Shown here piece by piece: positions 35,401 through 47,400 of a DNA stretch of 64,000 bases. Below the pieces are notes generated by a model. It worked only from the letters and a program-made list of their open reading frames with translations, made no database searches and was not told the origin of the DNA. Origin of the DNA: Acanthaster planci. Its lineage: Eukaryota > Echinodermata > Asteroidea > Valvatida > Acanthasteridae. Every line of letters starts with the position of its first letter. Within the stretch, counting starts at the first letter, position 1. The position numbers were made by a program, and so were the translations under genes. The stretch is taken from positions 846,174 to 910,173 of the forward strand of contig NW_019091468.1 in NCBI RefSeq assembly GCF_001949145.1. Reading direction: 5' to 3'.

Positions 35401-38400
35401 TGGCTCATCCGTAGCACTTCATTTACATCTGCCCCTACGAAAATTGTACACTGGCTGTCTGTACCGTGAAGATGCTAGATTGAAAATGATTATTTGAACT
35501 AAAAGAGCCCTTTTCCATTGTTGCGCGTTTCACCGAGAGCAGTGGAAGCAATATTCCACTTGCGCGCCACTCGTCGGTTTATATTTTAAACAAATTAACG
35601 TCGGAATCTCCTCATTCATTAGCGGTATCGATTGAAGATGATTATTTTGTGGATCTCAAAATATCCCGCTTGACGCAGGTGCTAAATTGGACAGAGATCT
35701 GACAATAATTAACTGGTCGTTTTTGTTGACACGAGTGAAAAGCGTGTCGCAGCATTGGAACCTATCTCAACGCGATAGATTCAAGAGCTCGTTGGAATAT
35801 TCATTAAGGTGAGCATCGGACCAGTCGGAATCCCTCATTTCTATGTTTATCTAATTCCAGCCTGGAGAAATAAAAAAAAAATCTGCGTGCTCGTTAATTC
35901 TATCGCGTGCCGGGGTGTATTTAACGAGAATTGAGAAAGGACCCTCAGGCTTATGCTCAGACATACAATTTTAACTTAAAAATGGTGCTACAAAGTTTAG
36001 ACATCCTCAGAGCACATAAATGCCATGGCAGGCTTGACAAAACAAGGCACAAGGTTGTGTTGAAAAGTTGGAAATTTCCTCTCGCTGATCATTTAAACTG
36101 GCTCAGCAATACGTGTATTTTCTGTTTGCGACTTGGCAACGTAGTGCTCCTGACAAGCTTCAGCCAGGAAATTTAGATGAAAAGTTTTACGGACTTTTGA
36201 TCCTGTGTACAGTTGCGTACTTTTTTTTCACTGGCTCCCCGATCGCAAACGACTTGTAGTGTCCAGTATTACATATGCTTTTCTGTACGCGTTGGATTTG
36301 ATCTTCTTGGCACCTTAAAAGCCCGCGAAATNNNNNNNNNNNNNNNNNNNNNNNNNNNNNNNNNNNNNNNNNNNNNNNNNNNNNNNNNNNNNNNNNNNNN
36401 NNNNNNNNNNNNNNNNNNNNNNNNNNNNNNNNNNNNNNNNNNNNNNNNNNNNNNNNNNNNNNNNNNNNNNNNNNNNNNNNNNNNNNNNNNNNNNNNNNNN
36501 NNNNNNNNNNNNNNNNNNNNNNNNNNNNNNNNNNNNNNNNNNNNNNNNNNNNNNNNNNNNNNNNNNNNNNNNNNNNNNNNNNNNNNNNNNNNNNNNNNNN
36601 NNNNNNNNNNNNNNNNNNNNNNNNNNNNNNNNNNNNNNNNNNNNNNNNNNNNNNNNNNNNNNNNNNNNNNNNNNNNNNNNNNNNNNNNNNNNNNNNNNNN
36701 ATCTTTTTCTGTGTCACATCCTTGCCTTTAATCCTTGGCTCGAGGGCGCAACCCCTATGCAAACCCTACACAGCTACATTTCAGTTTCACCATTTCTGGG
36801 AAAAATTGTCAGCCTGGTTGTCGTCACTCACGAGCACACTCACGCAGAGATAAATGTCACCATTGGTTGTCAGTTTCCACGAGACAAAGCCCAATGAAGT
36901 GGATTAAAAAGACTGTACTTAGTTAAACGGAATCAAGCAGGTGGAACGGCACGCCGTTTATGCATAGTTTACGTACATCTACAGCCGATGAAATCAACAA
37001 GGCAATAGCCCTGTGTTTTTGCTTTGTCGTCATTGATTGAGTCTTGGATTTAAGTGAAACGTTTGGCGGTCCTCAATTTAAGGCCACAACCGTTTAATTA
37101 AGGAAATACTTCATAGACCACGAAATCGCCCCTCTTTCTTCAGAAGGCGGACTTAACCTTGCACATTGTCCGAATCACTGCATGCTAGCCCGTGTGTCGG
37201 CACGCTTTATTGCTTGTGCCAATATTTTTGGATCGATACTTCAATAAGTTTCTTTTGAAATGAATTTCGCCATCTTGAAACACATGCCATATGAAAATTA
37301 AACGAGATAACTAACCATGTATTGTGAAATGCCGGTGAACCTGCATGAGTAATCTTGTGCGTATTTTGTAGCAGATCGACCTCCGTGGTCACAGCTGTGA
37401 CTTTCCCATGTTAAAATAACCCCGCATAGATATGAAAATCGTCCGCTGTTTTCGCTTTCCCATGTTAAAATAACCCCGCGTAGATATGAAAATCGTCCGC
37501 CGTTTTCGGTACACTGAAGTTAGCACTGTGTTTGCATGGCATATAGAATTTAACCGTTGGGAAATGTTTGAATAATGGAATAAAACCAATACTAGCTCAT
37601 TTCATTCTCCACTAAAATAGAAATAGTAATAATAAAAACCCAATATGAAATTCTATTAGCTCCATGATTGAATGTAAAGGAGCAAGTTGACACTCGTATG
37701 GATTCTTTATCATACCAATGAGAGCAGTTGTCTTATTTGCTCCAACCATTGCGAGCATTACAGAAGTGCTCTCATTGGACGACACCTTCTACGCAAATGC
37801 TACCACCATGGCAACCGTCCTCCCCTGCCTTACAGTCAACTGTGATGCGAACAATCCCAACCGCGTACGAATCAATTCAGCCGGGGGACCGTAACCAAGG
37901 GATCGCCTCAGCAAGGCCGTAATGGCATTCCACGCAGGACACCTGTTGATATATTATTTGCCATCAACCTGGAAACCTGTTCCACTTTTGCACGGCTGGC
38001 TCCCGCCTCCCGTTCCATATGTTTTCGTTCAGTCTCGTGGTCACCTAGTCGTGTATAAGATAGGCTTAAAAGTGTTTTACAAGAAACGGCACCGACCTGC
38101 TATCGTTCAATTATCATGATGCTGCACGATGTAAAATCATGTTTCTGGCACATATCGCAAGAGCCTATTTTTCAAAGCACCATAAAGGGGAAGGTTTTTA
38201 ACCCTTTTTTTTTTGCTTTCCCGCTCCAAGTCCCAACAGAGAGCGACTCCCTCCCTTCGCAACAAGAGGAGTGCCTTTTCCAGATATTTCCTGGCGTTGT
38301 TTCTTGTCTATTGAGGTGACCTTTTGGTCCCTTGAATACATTCTCCTATAGCAAGAAGATGTGCAGAATATTATAAGTCTGCACAAGTTTAAATTGGTCA

Positions 38401-41400
38401 AAGATTTGGGTTCTTGATGTTACGTTTTAACCCTCGTATGGACCGCCACCATGAGGAAGTGGAACATTCTGCGTCCCCGCATCGTTGTCAAAAAAAGGAG
38501 AGCGCGTCCTTAGCCTGTACCTGCCATTGCTTCGCAGAGATTAAAACTCAATATCAGTCGGTGATACAATTTTTTAAACCAGGGCTGGTGATCGGAGTCC
38601 TTCACCCCAGAGCCCTGGACGAACGCGTTGCTCCATTGTCAGCCCTAGTTTGGCCGTGACCCAAATACCAGATGGCCCGGTGCCACAACTGGTGGCAGTG
38701 TGGTCTAAACATCGTTTCAGGGTCATTCGATAGACAAATTAACACCAAATTGCTAGTAGGTTAAATCTCTGTATCGCGTGTATCTACAGAGCTCAACGCA
38801 CCGGTCACAAGAACCACGGTAACACTTCGTAACTATCACGTTTGGTGCACGGAACCATAATGTAAATATGTAAATCCGACTTCATGTGCATATCCTAAAT
38901 TATCGGTTGTATTTGGATATGCTGTTCGATTTCTTTTTGGAGACTGACTCCCATATACATGGACTGCCTGGCAAATTTCCGTACACAAAGTCTTGTAAAA
39001 GATGTCTTGTTTTTTTTTGGACTCACGACTTTAATGAGATGGAGACTCAAAGTGATTGCGCAATGAATGCGATGGAGTTCTCATGATTTCTCGATTGTCA
39101 GTAAATATGGCTGTTAGGCTGCATCACGCATGCGCGAAATGGCGATCAGGATTGGATAACACCGTCGACAAAATACTGCAGCCCGCATCGGTTGGAATCC
39201 TTGAGTCTATTGTTTTTCCCGAAATACTGGTACCAAAGAAGTGCTTCAGGTTGTGTTTATGTCATTCTGAATTTGGAAAAATTCCAGTCAGTTAATGTGC
39301 AATTATGCGCGTGCTTCTGGACGTCACTCACTCCCAAAGAAATAAGCAGGTACCGGGCATTTAACCAACCGAGAGCCCTCGAGTCAAAGCAATCTTTTTT
39401 TTTATCGGGTAATGGTAAAAAATATGTTCGTGCTGGCTTGGGTAGTGGGCCTGGAATCACGGGACGGTGCGTACTGTCTCCCCTTTCTTTTGATTCGCCG
39501 ATTCTCTCTGATTTAATCACCGAAGCCGATTTCCTGGTTTGGTTGAATTTTGGAAAGTAGTGTTGATGGCTGAACACGTGTTTACATCGCCACGTCGGCG
39601 TTTCACCTGAGTGGGTGCATGAATTATATTGAAACTTTTTAGTTTCTGGTCGGGTTGATAACTTGAACACGGCCGATTCAAAAAGTAATTGTTTAGGCCT
39701 ACCAAAAGCAAAACAAGCGCACAAGTTGAGAGGGGAAAAGGCAATATGTTTCTGAGCCAGTTTACTTTTTTGTGGGTATAGACCCTGAGAGATTTTTCTC
39801 TCGTTCCAGTTTTATCAAAACCTTGTTACACTGGAATTGGGTTTGGCCCCTGAGATGTTTCCAATTAAAACATAGGCATCGGTTGTCTGAAAGCACTAGT
39901 AGTGTTAAAACAGGTTGGGAAAACAACGGTTAACGTGTCTTGACAGGTCTCTGACTGTCCCCGTGAAAATGTGGCCAAAGAGGGTTTGCACGGCTGACAT
40001 CTGGCAGGCCAGTGCTTTTGTGTCACGTGCGTGGTATGCACAAGGGAGGTTTCCCTGTGGAACAAAACAACTTGCCCAACAAGATGGCTACCACGCAAAG
40101 CCTCCATAGGCGGCGCCAAAGAAAACTATAGACAGATTCTCATAAGGTCTGTCGTAGCTTGCTGCAAGACTGGTTCTGTCGGCGAATGTGGTATGTAATC
40201 CTTCAGCGCCAAACAGCCGTTGGAATGCTCGACATCAACCAAGTTCTAGAGGCCTGCTTGCATTACAATGCAAAGCGGTATGCAGGCTCTAAACGCATGA
40301 CCTCGGCTACGCAAATAACCCAATTAACGGTTACATTAATTTTGATATCCTTAGCTGCCAGTGTCCGGTGTTTAATTAAAATGTGACGGCTCGCGATTAC
40401 ATGGCCTCTTTGATACTCCCAGCGGGTAGCCTTCTGGAAAAGACAAGCCGAAGGGGTTTTTTTTGTGGACTTCGAGAATGACTATTGAGGAGGCGAGTCT
40501 ACTCACATTTTGTAGGAAATGGCGCAGCCCGTGTGAGGGCATATACAGCCCCTCGGAACGGTTTGTCGTATGAGTTCTAGGAGAGCAAAATAAGGGCATT
40601 GTTACCGAATTCTTTATGTGGATGGAGACCAAGGCCAGGCCAATGAACGAAGTTGCTGAGCCATGAATGATAGACGTTCAATGGAAAGGCCGACAAACTA
40701 TAGCTGCCATGAAAATCTGTACCTTTTTTGGTACACCGCAGTGAAAGGTTTACGAGCTCTTTTTTATGAGAACAGAGAAAGCAGCACGAGTGACGATAAC
40801 TCGCTCACATTGAAGGCTCCTCATTGAGCCGGCTACAAAAAGGGTTTTTTTGTGTAAGACACACACCCTTCCTTCTCGATGGCTTCTTTTTAATTTCTGA
40901 AGGCTTTGGCGGCACTGACATTGTTGGGATTATTGCATGGCACGCAGTTCCACTGTATGTCACCACGAATTGTGCAGACTCTCGGAAAAGTCGATCTTTT
41001 CGCACGGACCAGCGAGGGGATTGAAATTGTGTTCCTGACATTTCCAGTCGTTCTGAATTTGAGCCGTGACAGCTGCACGAGGAGGGCCGTCGCGCGCTTC
41101 CACGGCGTCCGTGCCGCCGCCCCTCGCTCTTTCTCGCGTATACCTTGGCAGTCGGGCGCCAGGAAAAGCATACTACCCAAGACACGTCAGGAAATCCACC
41201 GGAAGCGAGCAGTGGATGGCTGGCGCGCGGTCGGGCAGCGGCCGGCGGGCCGACGCGAGCCGGAGAACGGGCCGGGCGCTACCCGTCATAGCCGAGGAAA
41301 CGACCATCGGACTCTGGGCTGGCGAGAGCCCGGCTGGTGCCCTCGAGGCTCGCCAGGAAAGTGCAAGCGAGGACGACACCCTCACCGACGTCAGTGAGGA

Positions 41401-44400
41401 CACCGAGGAAGAGAGGTAAAATGTCAAAGCATGGTCAAAGCGAAAATATTTCCTGTTTTGCTTTTCGTGTTCACGAGAAGTGTCTCCACATTGACAGTTG
41501 GCAAATAATAGTTTTGGAAATCTTCATCCTCTTCTTTATTTCTTTACCGTTTGCTTGCGGGGACGTGGAAACACAATGACGCAACTTTGCACGACAGATC
41601 GGACCAAATAACGACCAGCCCATTGACGCTTTTCTGTCAAGAGTATAAAAGTCCGATCATACTTAGGGGGAAAGCGAAGCGAATTTGACGTCACGAAAAA
41701 TTGCAGCGAAATTTCGCTGGAGTTGATCGGGTCTTCAATTCGTGCGAATTCGAAGCGCGACTATTTGATCAGCCGTCACCAATGCGTGTTTGTGTTCACT
41801 TTTGCGCTAAGTATGTGAACCGGCCTTTAAGAAGGATACCACTTGCTTCTCGAAGCTACACACTGAGCATGAATAGATCGAGAACTTTCCTTATTGTTGT
41901 GAGAAACATGTTGCCATATAATAGAGCATGGTTCGAGAAGGCACGATTCGTGAACCCTACTTAGAGCCATGGAAGAGTGGCAGACACAATAGGATGGCGC
42001 TATCTCAAAGAGGGTAAGTTTTTGAGGAGGCAGACAAGATTCTACCCAGACCAAATTGCGCCCCCTATTGCGTTCGCCATATTTCAAATTGGCTAATGTT
42101 CACGAGCACCCTCGTGGAAAGTAACGATGTCAGGTATGCCCTTTCGTGCACGCCTAAAAATGTGTCTGGTCATCCAGTGACGAATTTTTCGTCGATATTG
42201 TGTTGTCCGTAATTAAGTGTCTTCAGGTAGCACCCTTAAACGCCACTGTGCATTGTTATCATTATTGCCGAGTACACGGACGGTAAAATCGTTAATGTAC
42301 GCTGAACTCTTGCCTTGAATGTTAGTCTGCAAACCCCCTTTTGAAATGATTTTGTTGTCAAACTAGTGAGGATACCATGATTCTGTACAAGGACAAACAT
42401 AGATTAGCGCCCATGAAAGGATTTCCATGGGTTGTTCCCCCAAGCATCGCTGACGCCGGAAGGGGCCACTGTCCCCGGAAGGGGCCACTGTCCCTTGCTT
42501 CCTCGCCGGCCCTGTTCCCGTCATGGAGCATGGGCACTTTTTACACAGTGTCGAACATGCGAGGCATGGTTCTGTTTGCAGTCGAGTGTTCCACACCTGA
42601 CGGATTGCCCTACATGGACTGAATGGCTTGCCATAAGGCAAAGTACCTCATTCAGGAGCCTGTGCAACCTAACCAGCCGAACTTGATTGTTTCCTTGGAG
42701 TGAGCTGGAATTTGAAAAAAAAAAAAATATAAAACCCTCTTCTCCCGAAGCGCGCGGTTTGTTTCCAGATACGCATGCGCGCGTGCCGTTATGCAGGTCG
42801 CGGCCTTCAAATACAGAGCTATAGACATTATGTTAGTCGCGGTCGAATATTTCAAGCTTTGATGTAAAAGGTCAGATTGGAACCCATCGACCACCTGGCG
42901 TACAAGAAATCAATCAATCTAGGCACGTCTTCCTCATCTGATGAATCTGATGTGTATTTATCCCTTTTCGTGTATGGGCTGATCAGTGTTCGATTTTCAG
43001 TGGTCGGTCCTGGGTATAGACTTTGTGTGGGAGGCAAGGTGTGGGCGTTCAAATGCCACGTTTGACGTTCTTTGCGGGCAATTCGTAAAATGGCTGGTTA
43101 CATATTTCGCTTGATGTTTAAGCTGGTTTTCCCGCCTGATTCTGTTGTGCATAAACTGTGCTTTTTGTGACGTTAAGCTGGCTGATATGTTTTTCATCTA
43201 AAGCGGGTTTTATTTTCTATAAGTGCCATAATTTTGTGAACACAAACTGAGTCTTTGTTTTTGTAGTGGTCGTCGATGTCCCTTGTCATTGCTGTCGTTG
43301 TCGCCGCTGTCGTCTCATGTAAAATTCGGCACGAGCGGGTAATCCAAGCCCTCTGGCATTGAATTCTACCAGTGTGACCGTTCTGTCACCCGACCACGAC
43401 TGGTATCCGTGCTTGCATACACAATTCTACGACAATTCGTAATTATTCGATTTGTTTTCATGAATCATCCCAGACAAGGCAGCTGGCCGATCTACCATTC
43501 TGTGACCTCTGCATGCCCGAACCCTCAGATGTGAATATTCTGCGCCAGACGTTGGCAGACGTTTATTTACGGCCAGAACGGCTGAGGGCCAGTCAAAAGT
43601 AGAGCGCGGTTCACGATGACATGCACGTCGTGTACATTTTACATCGTGTGGAACTTAAATACGTGACTCGCATGTCGGTGTGAAAAATGTTTCGTTTGTG
43701 CACATACCCAGTGATGGCAAATTGCCCATAGAGTAATAGATTGTGTCATTTTTTTTCAAGCAAAGACATCAAATTATCAATTAAAAGCCCCTAAATCTAT
43801 TCAGTTACTGGGTTTGCCTGATGCGGCAGCGATATAAAATATTAATTCCACTCTTGCATATATCAGGGGACTAAATACCTGCCCTCAACTGTATGCACTT
43901 AAGCTCTGGTGCCCATTTAAAAAACAAAGTCACCGAAGAGAGGTTTTTTTATTACCGAATAAAATTTCCAACGATAGGTTTATGGGCTTCGGTACGTTAC
44001 ACCGCGAGCGTCGAATGAGATCCCTCGGGATATGGCACGAGGGCACCGGCGCGCGCACAAAGCACCCACCACTCACCACTGTGGTCCCAGGTTCAATTCC
44101 CGGCCCCCTAGCCATGCGCAAGTACAGTTGTTCGTTGGTTCTTGCCACTGCCACGTTTTCCTCCGGGTTCACCGATTCTTTTTTTCTCTGGCTGTGCCCC
44201 GTTGGTGGACATGGGTCGTGTGGCGGCTGGCTGAGGTTCGATCAGGTTGGAGTTTCATGTCACCATTGAAAACGGCGCATTCGAGCATAATTGTGTGAAA
44301 TTTGCTCTCCGCTTATTCCAATCTCCAAATCATTTCAAAGCTTTGCATTTTCAAGGCAGCCAACGCAGTAAAATTGGAAAGCAAGGCCAGGGTTCCTATT

Positions 44401-47400
44401 TCCCTGCCGTGAAGTTTTATTGCGCTGACCTGTGTGTGACCGTCGACGAGTGGAAGTGAAGTATTTTCAACAACAGTACGGTCGCAGTGTCTGCAGAGAG
44501 CCATCAACGACGGCCTTAAACCAGCTGACGGTCGTGTCGGCTTAACAAATCGCCCGGCCTGCTTGCTTTGTGCATGACCCACCGCGCGAGGGTACTTGAC
44601 ACATGCTTGAACCATGCATTCTGTAGAGCTGGCTTCGCTGGTTCCCGTTGTGACGCTCCGGTTTGCTAGAACTCTCAGGGTGTTTACATTTTTTTTTGGA
44701 GGTTGGAGTTCTCAACTGTATGCCTTCCAATCCTCCTTTGAATAACATTTCAGAAAGTACATGAGATTTGTGGTCTGCATGTTGGAAATAATCCATGAAT
44801 TTTATGTCACCGTATTAAATTTGGTCACATCTCGCTCTCACTGGTTCCTTGCTATGAACTTGGACTTCTTCTTTTTGGCCTTCAGGCTACGTAATTTTTT
44901 TTAATGGAGCGCTTTGAGGTACACATCTCTGTTTATGTTTCGAGGCAGTACGGGTTACTCGAGGCTGCACCTGTGTCAGGCTGTCTTATTCTTCCTGGAC
45001 AATTTTGAAATTTGAAAAGACTAGTCAACACTGCCGGAAGATATTGCCTGATAAATTGATTCGCTGTAAGTATTCCTCAATGCCAGTGTCACCATCTACT
45101 GAAATGCCTACTATGAGGCCTACCCATTCTCCCCCTCAACCTGTCAGCGAGTTTATTTACACAGGCGTTTGTGTTGAAAAGTACCCGCATAATTTGCTTC
45201 GCACTGCAGGTAGGCTATCGAACTTTGTTGCCGCATGCTCAGCCTAATTAGTATGCGTTTCACCGTGGGTTTTTTTGGTCGTGTAGCTATCTGCGCAGCG
45301 CAGAAATATCGTGACGCAGTTTCTCGCATATTATTTGCATATACACCCCCGACCTGTCATCCCACTCCACCAGAACGAGACCGCGACACTTGTTGTTTGC
45401 GCTTGAAACGGCAGGTAAAAGAAAACAGTGCTTGTTGGAAAAACTCCACATCTGGCAGTTTCTGCTTCACATACAAGACAGTATCCTTGGTTTTGTTCCA
45501 TACCACGAACGCCCTTCTGCAGACAGGGTGTTCCATTAGTGTTCAGTAGGCCTACTTGAAGACGACGTCGGATTTTTTGTTTCTATTGGTTTTTGTTTTC
45601 GATGGATGCGTAGTTTGTGTCGATGCCGTCAACGGACGTTTCTCTGTCAGTCGGATTGTTCTCGCGGAAAGTTTTCAATCCCGAGTCTGTAGCGATTCGA
45701 CCAGTGCTCGCTACGCAGACAGTCGCCCGTGCGGTTGTCGCTGTTACCGTCACTGGCGTTTCGTCTGTCATCGATATCGTTGCTGCCATTTTATGCCACG
45801 TGGACGATTCATCTCCTCACTGGAATATCTGAAATTCCGCCCCTTCTAAGAGTCAGCACAACGACGTCCCCTATACCATTCCGAGCGAAGTGAACATTTG
45901 ACGAAAAGGGCAACATCGGACGTCCATTTGTTGAGCCCAGCCATTTAACTGTAAGCGAGAACAAAACTCTCTCGAGGGAGCCCCGCTGTCATTGTCATCG
46001 TCGTTGTCGTCTCCTTCTGTTTTGAAAGTCTGGCATGGAGAGAGGCAAAACTCGAAGCCTGAGCGAATCCGGCGACTTCCAACTCGAGCAGAGTCTTTTC
46101 GCTCTCCTGCCCGCGTACGTATTAATTTAACACACATACCTCTAATTTCATTCTTTTTCAATTTTTTTTTAATCAATACTTTCTGTTTCATCTTTCGACG
46201 TTGTAGGCTGAACACTGGCGTTAGCGATTGTTTTTAATAATTGATGGGTGTTCTGCGATCCGCGATAATTGCGGGAGCAGACCCCGTTGATCAGTGAGAA
46301 CTTTTTGAAATGCTGAAACTAAACAGGTTTAAAATTTCACGTCCGTAGCAGAATAGTTACTAAAAAGCCCCAGAACTGTCATAAACCGTCTAGCAAAACG
46401 CTAGTTCCCATCTGCAGGCTTGACTTCAGAGGCATAAGCTTCGACAGATTGTATTGTCATGCATGTTATTTCGTCCCTTCCAACTCATATCGTACTTTTC
46501 CTGGTTGCAGCGGTTATGAATCGTACCAAATGGGTGTACAAAGTTTTCTATTCAGTCCAAGCAACATTGTCAACTATAAATGCCAAGGTCGGCAGGAGTT
46601 TGCTGGTAAATAAGGAAAGCAAACGGTTGTCGGCTAAGTAGCGGAGTTCCCGACTTCGGCCTAGACGGCTGTTTTGTGTTTTTTAATCGCTGTATTGGCA
46701 ATTTAAATTGATTAATTCTCCTGCCCGATACATGTTTAGAATCCGAAAAGATGCAAGGACAACGAGGCCGTCGAATGCATAACTAATGTGCATAAAAAGT
46801 ACATATCTAACAAAGATTCTTGCCGACTGTTTTCTTGAGTTACTTTTTCAACTTCAACAACATTTTCAGAGTATTTCTTTGGTATCCTCCCGTCGCGAGA
46901 CGCTTTTGTATATTCAGGTCCCATTCTGTCGCGTCCTACTTTAGAAAACACCATCGATTTTGTATCGATCGAAGCCAAAAGAAAAGGGTACGCCGCCTTG
47001 TTGCTCCACGGATCCGCAGCTCTCAAAAAGAACCAATTCATGTTGAAGGAAGCAGGTTACCAACGAGCGTGAATTAATTTGGGGTTTTTTCGACTGAAGG
47101 AAAGGTGCAGGCACCTATAAGTATTTACGACTTTCTCTCGGAAGATAGTGAGGGTAAGAGTTTTATCTGGGGTGTTTTTTTCTGTCAATGTTACAGTAAC
47201 ATCAATTAGTTTTTTGCACTAGCTAGCTTGGCTTAGGTTACAACTGAAGTGTGTGCTGGTAGTGCCCTGGATAATGGTTTACCGATTCGCATTTCTGCGT
47301 GGCAGGGGTGTGAGTTGTTAACTTTTTCAACGACTTCAGCGGCTGCGTGTTCCAACAAGAATCGTTTGCCCAAAGTGCAGGTCGGTTCGTTTGACGGGCT

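Larger units (their letters stand above)
36701..41151. other. RASEF intron, right of the gap
   Basis: No supportable exon. It contains a 54-bp tandem duplication (37401-37508) and the family B element at 39980-40106. The 155-codon minus-strand open frame at 39257-39724 overlaps an open plus-strand frame and shows no family signature. Confidence 0.45.

Noticed and set aside
36187-36762. Long open frames across the N gap
   Set aside because: They exist only because N codons contain no stops.
39257-39724. 155-codon minus-strand open frame
   Set aside because: The plus strand is also open over much of the stretch and neither product resembles a family; most likely chance.
45583-45789. Thr-rich minus-strand open frame starting [12 protein letters not shown]
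   Set aside because: The composition follows from simple GTC/GTT-rich DNA on the plus strand; plus-strand frames are open too; no partner exons.
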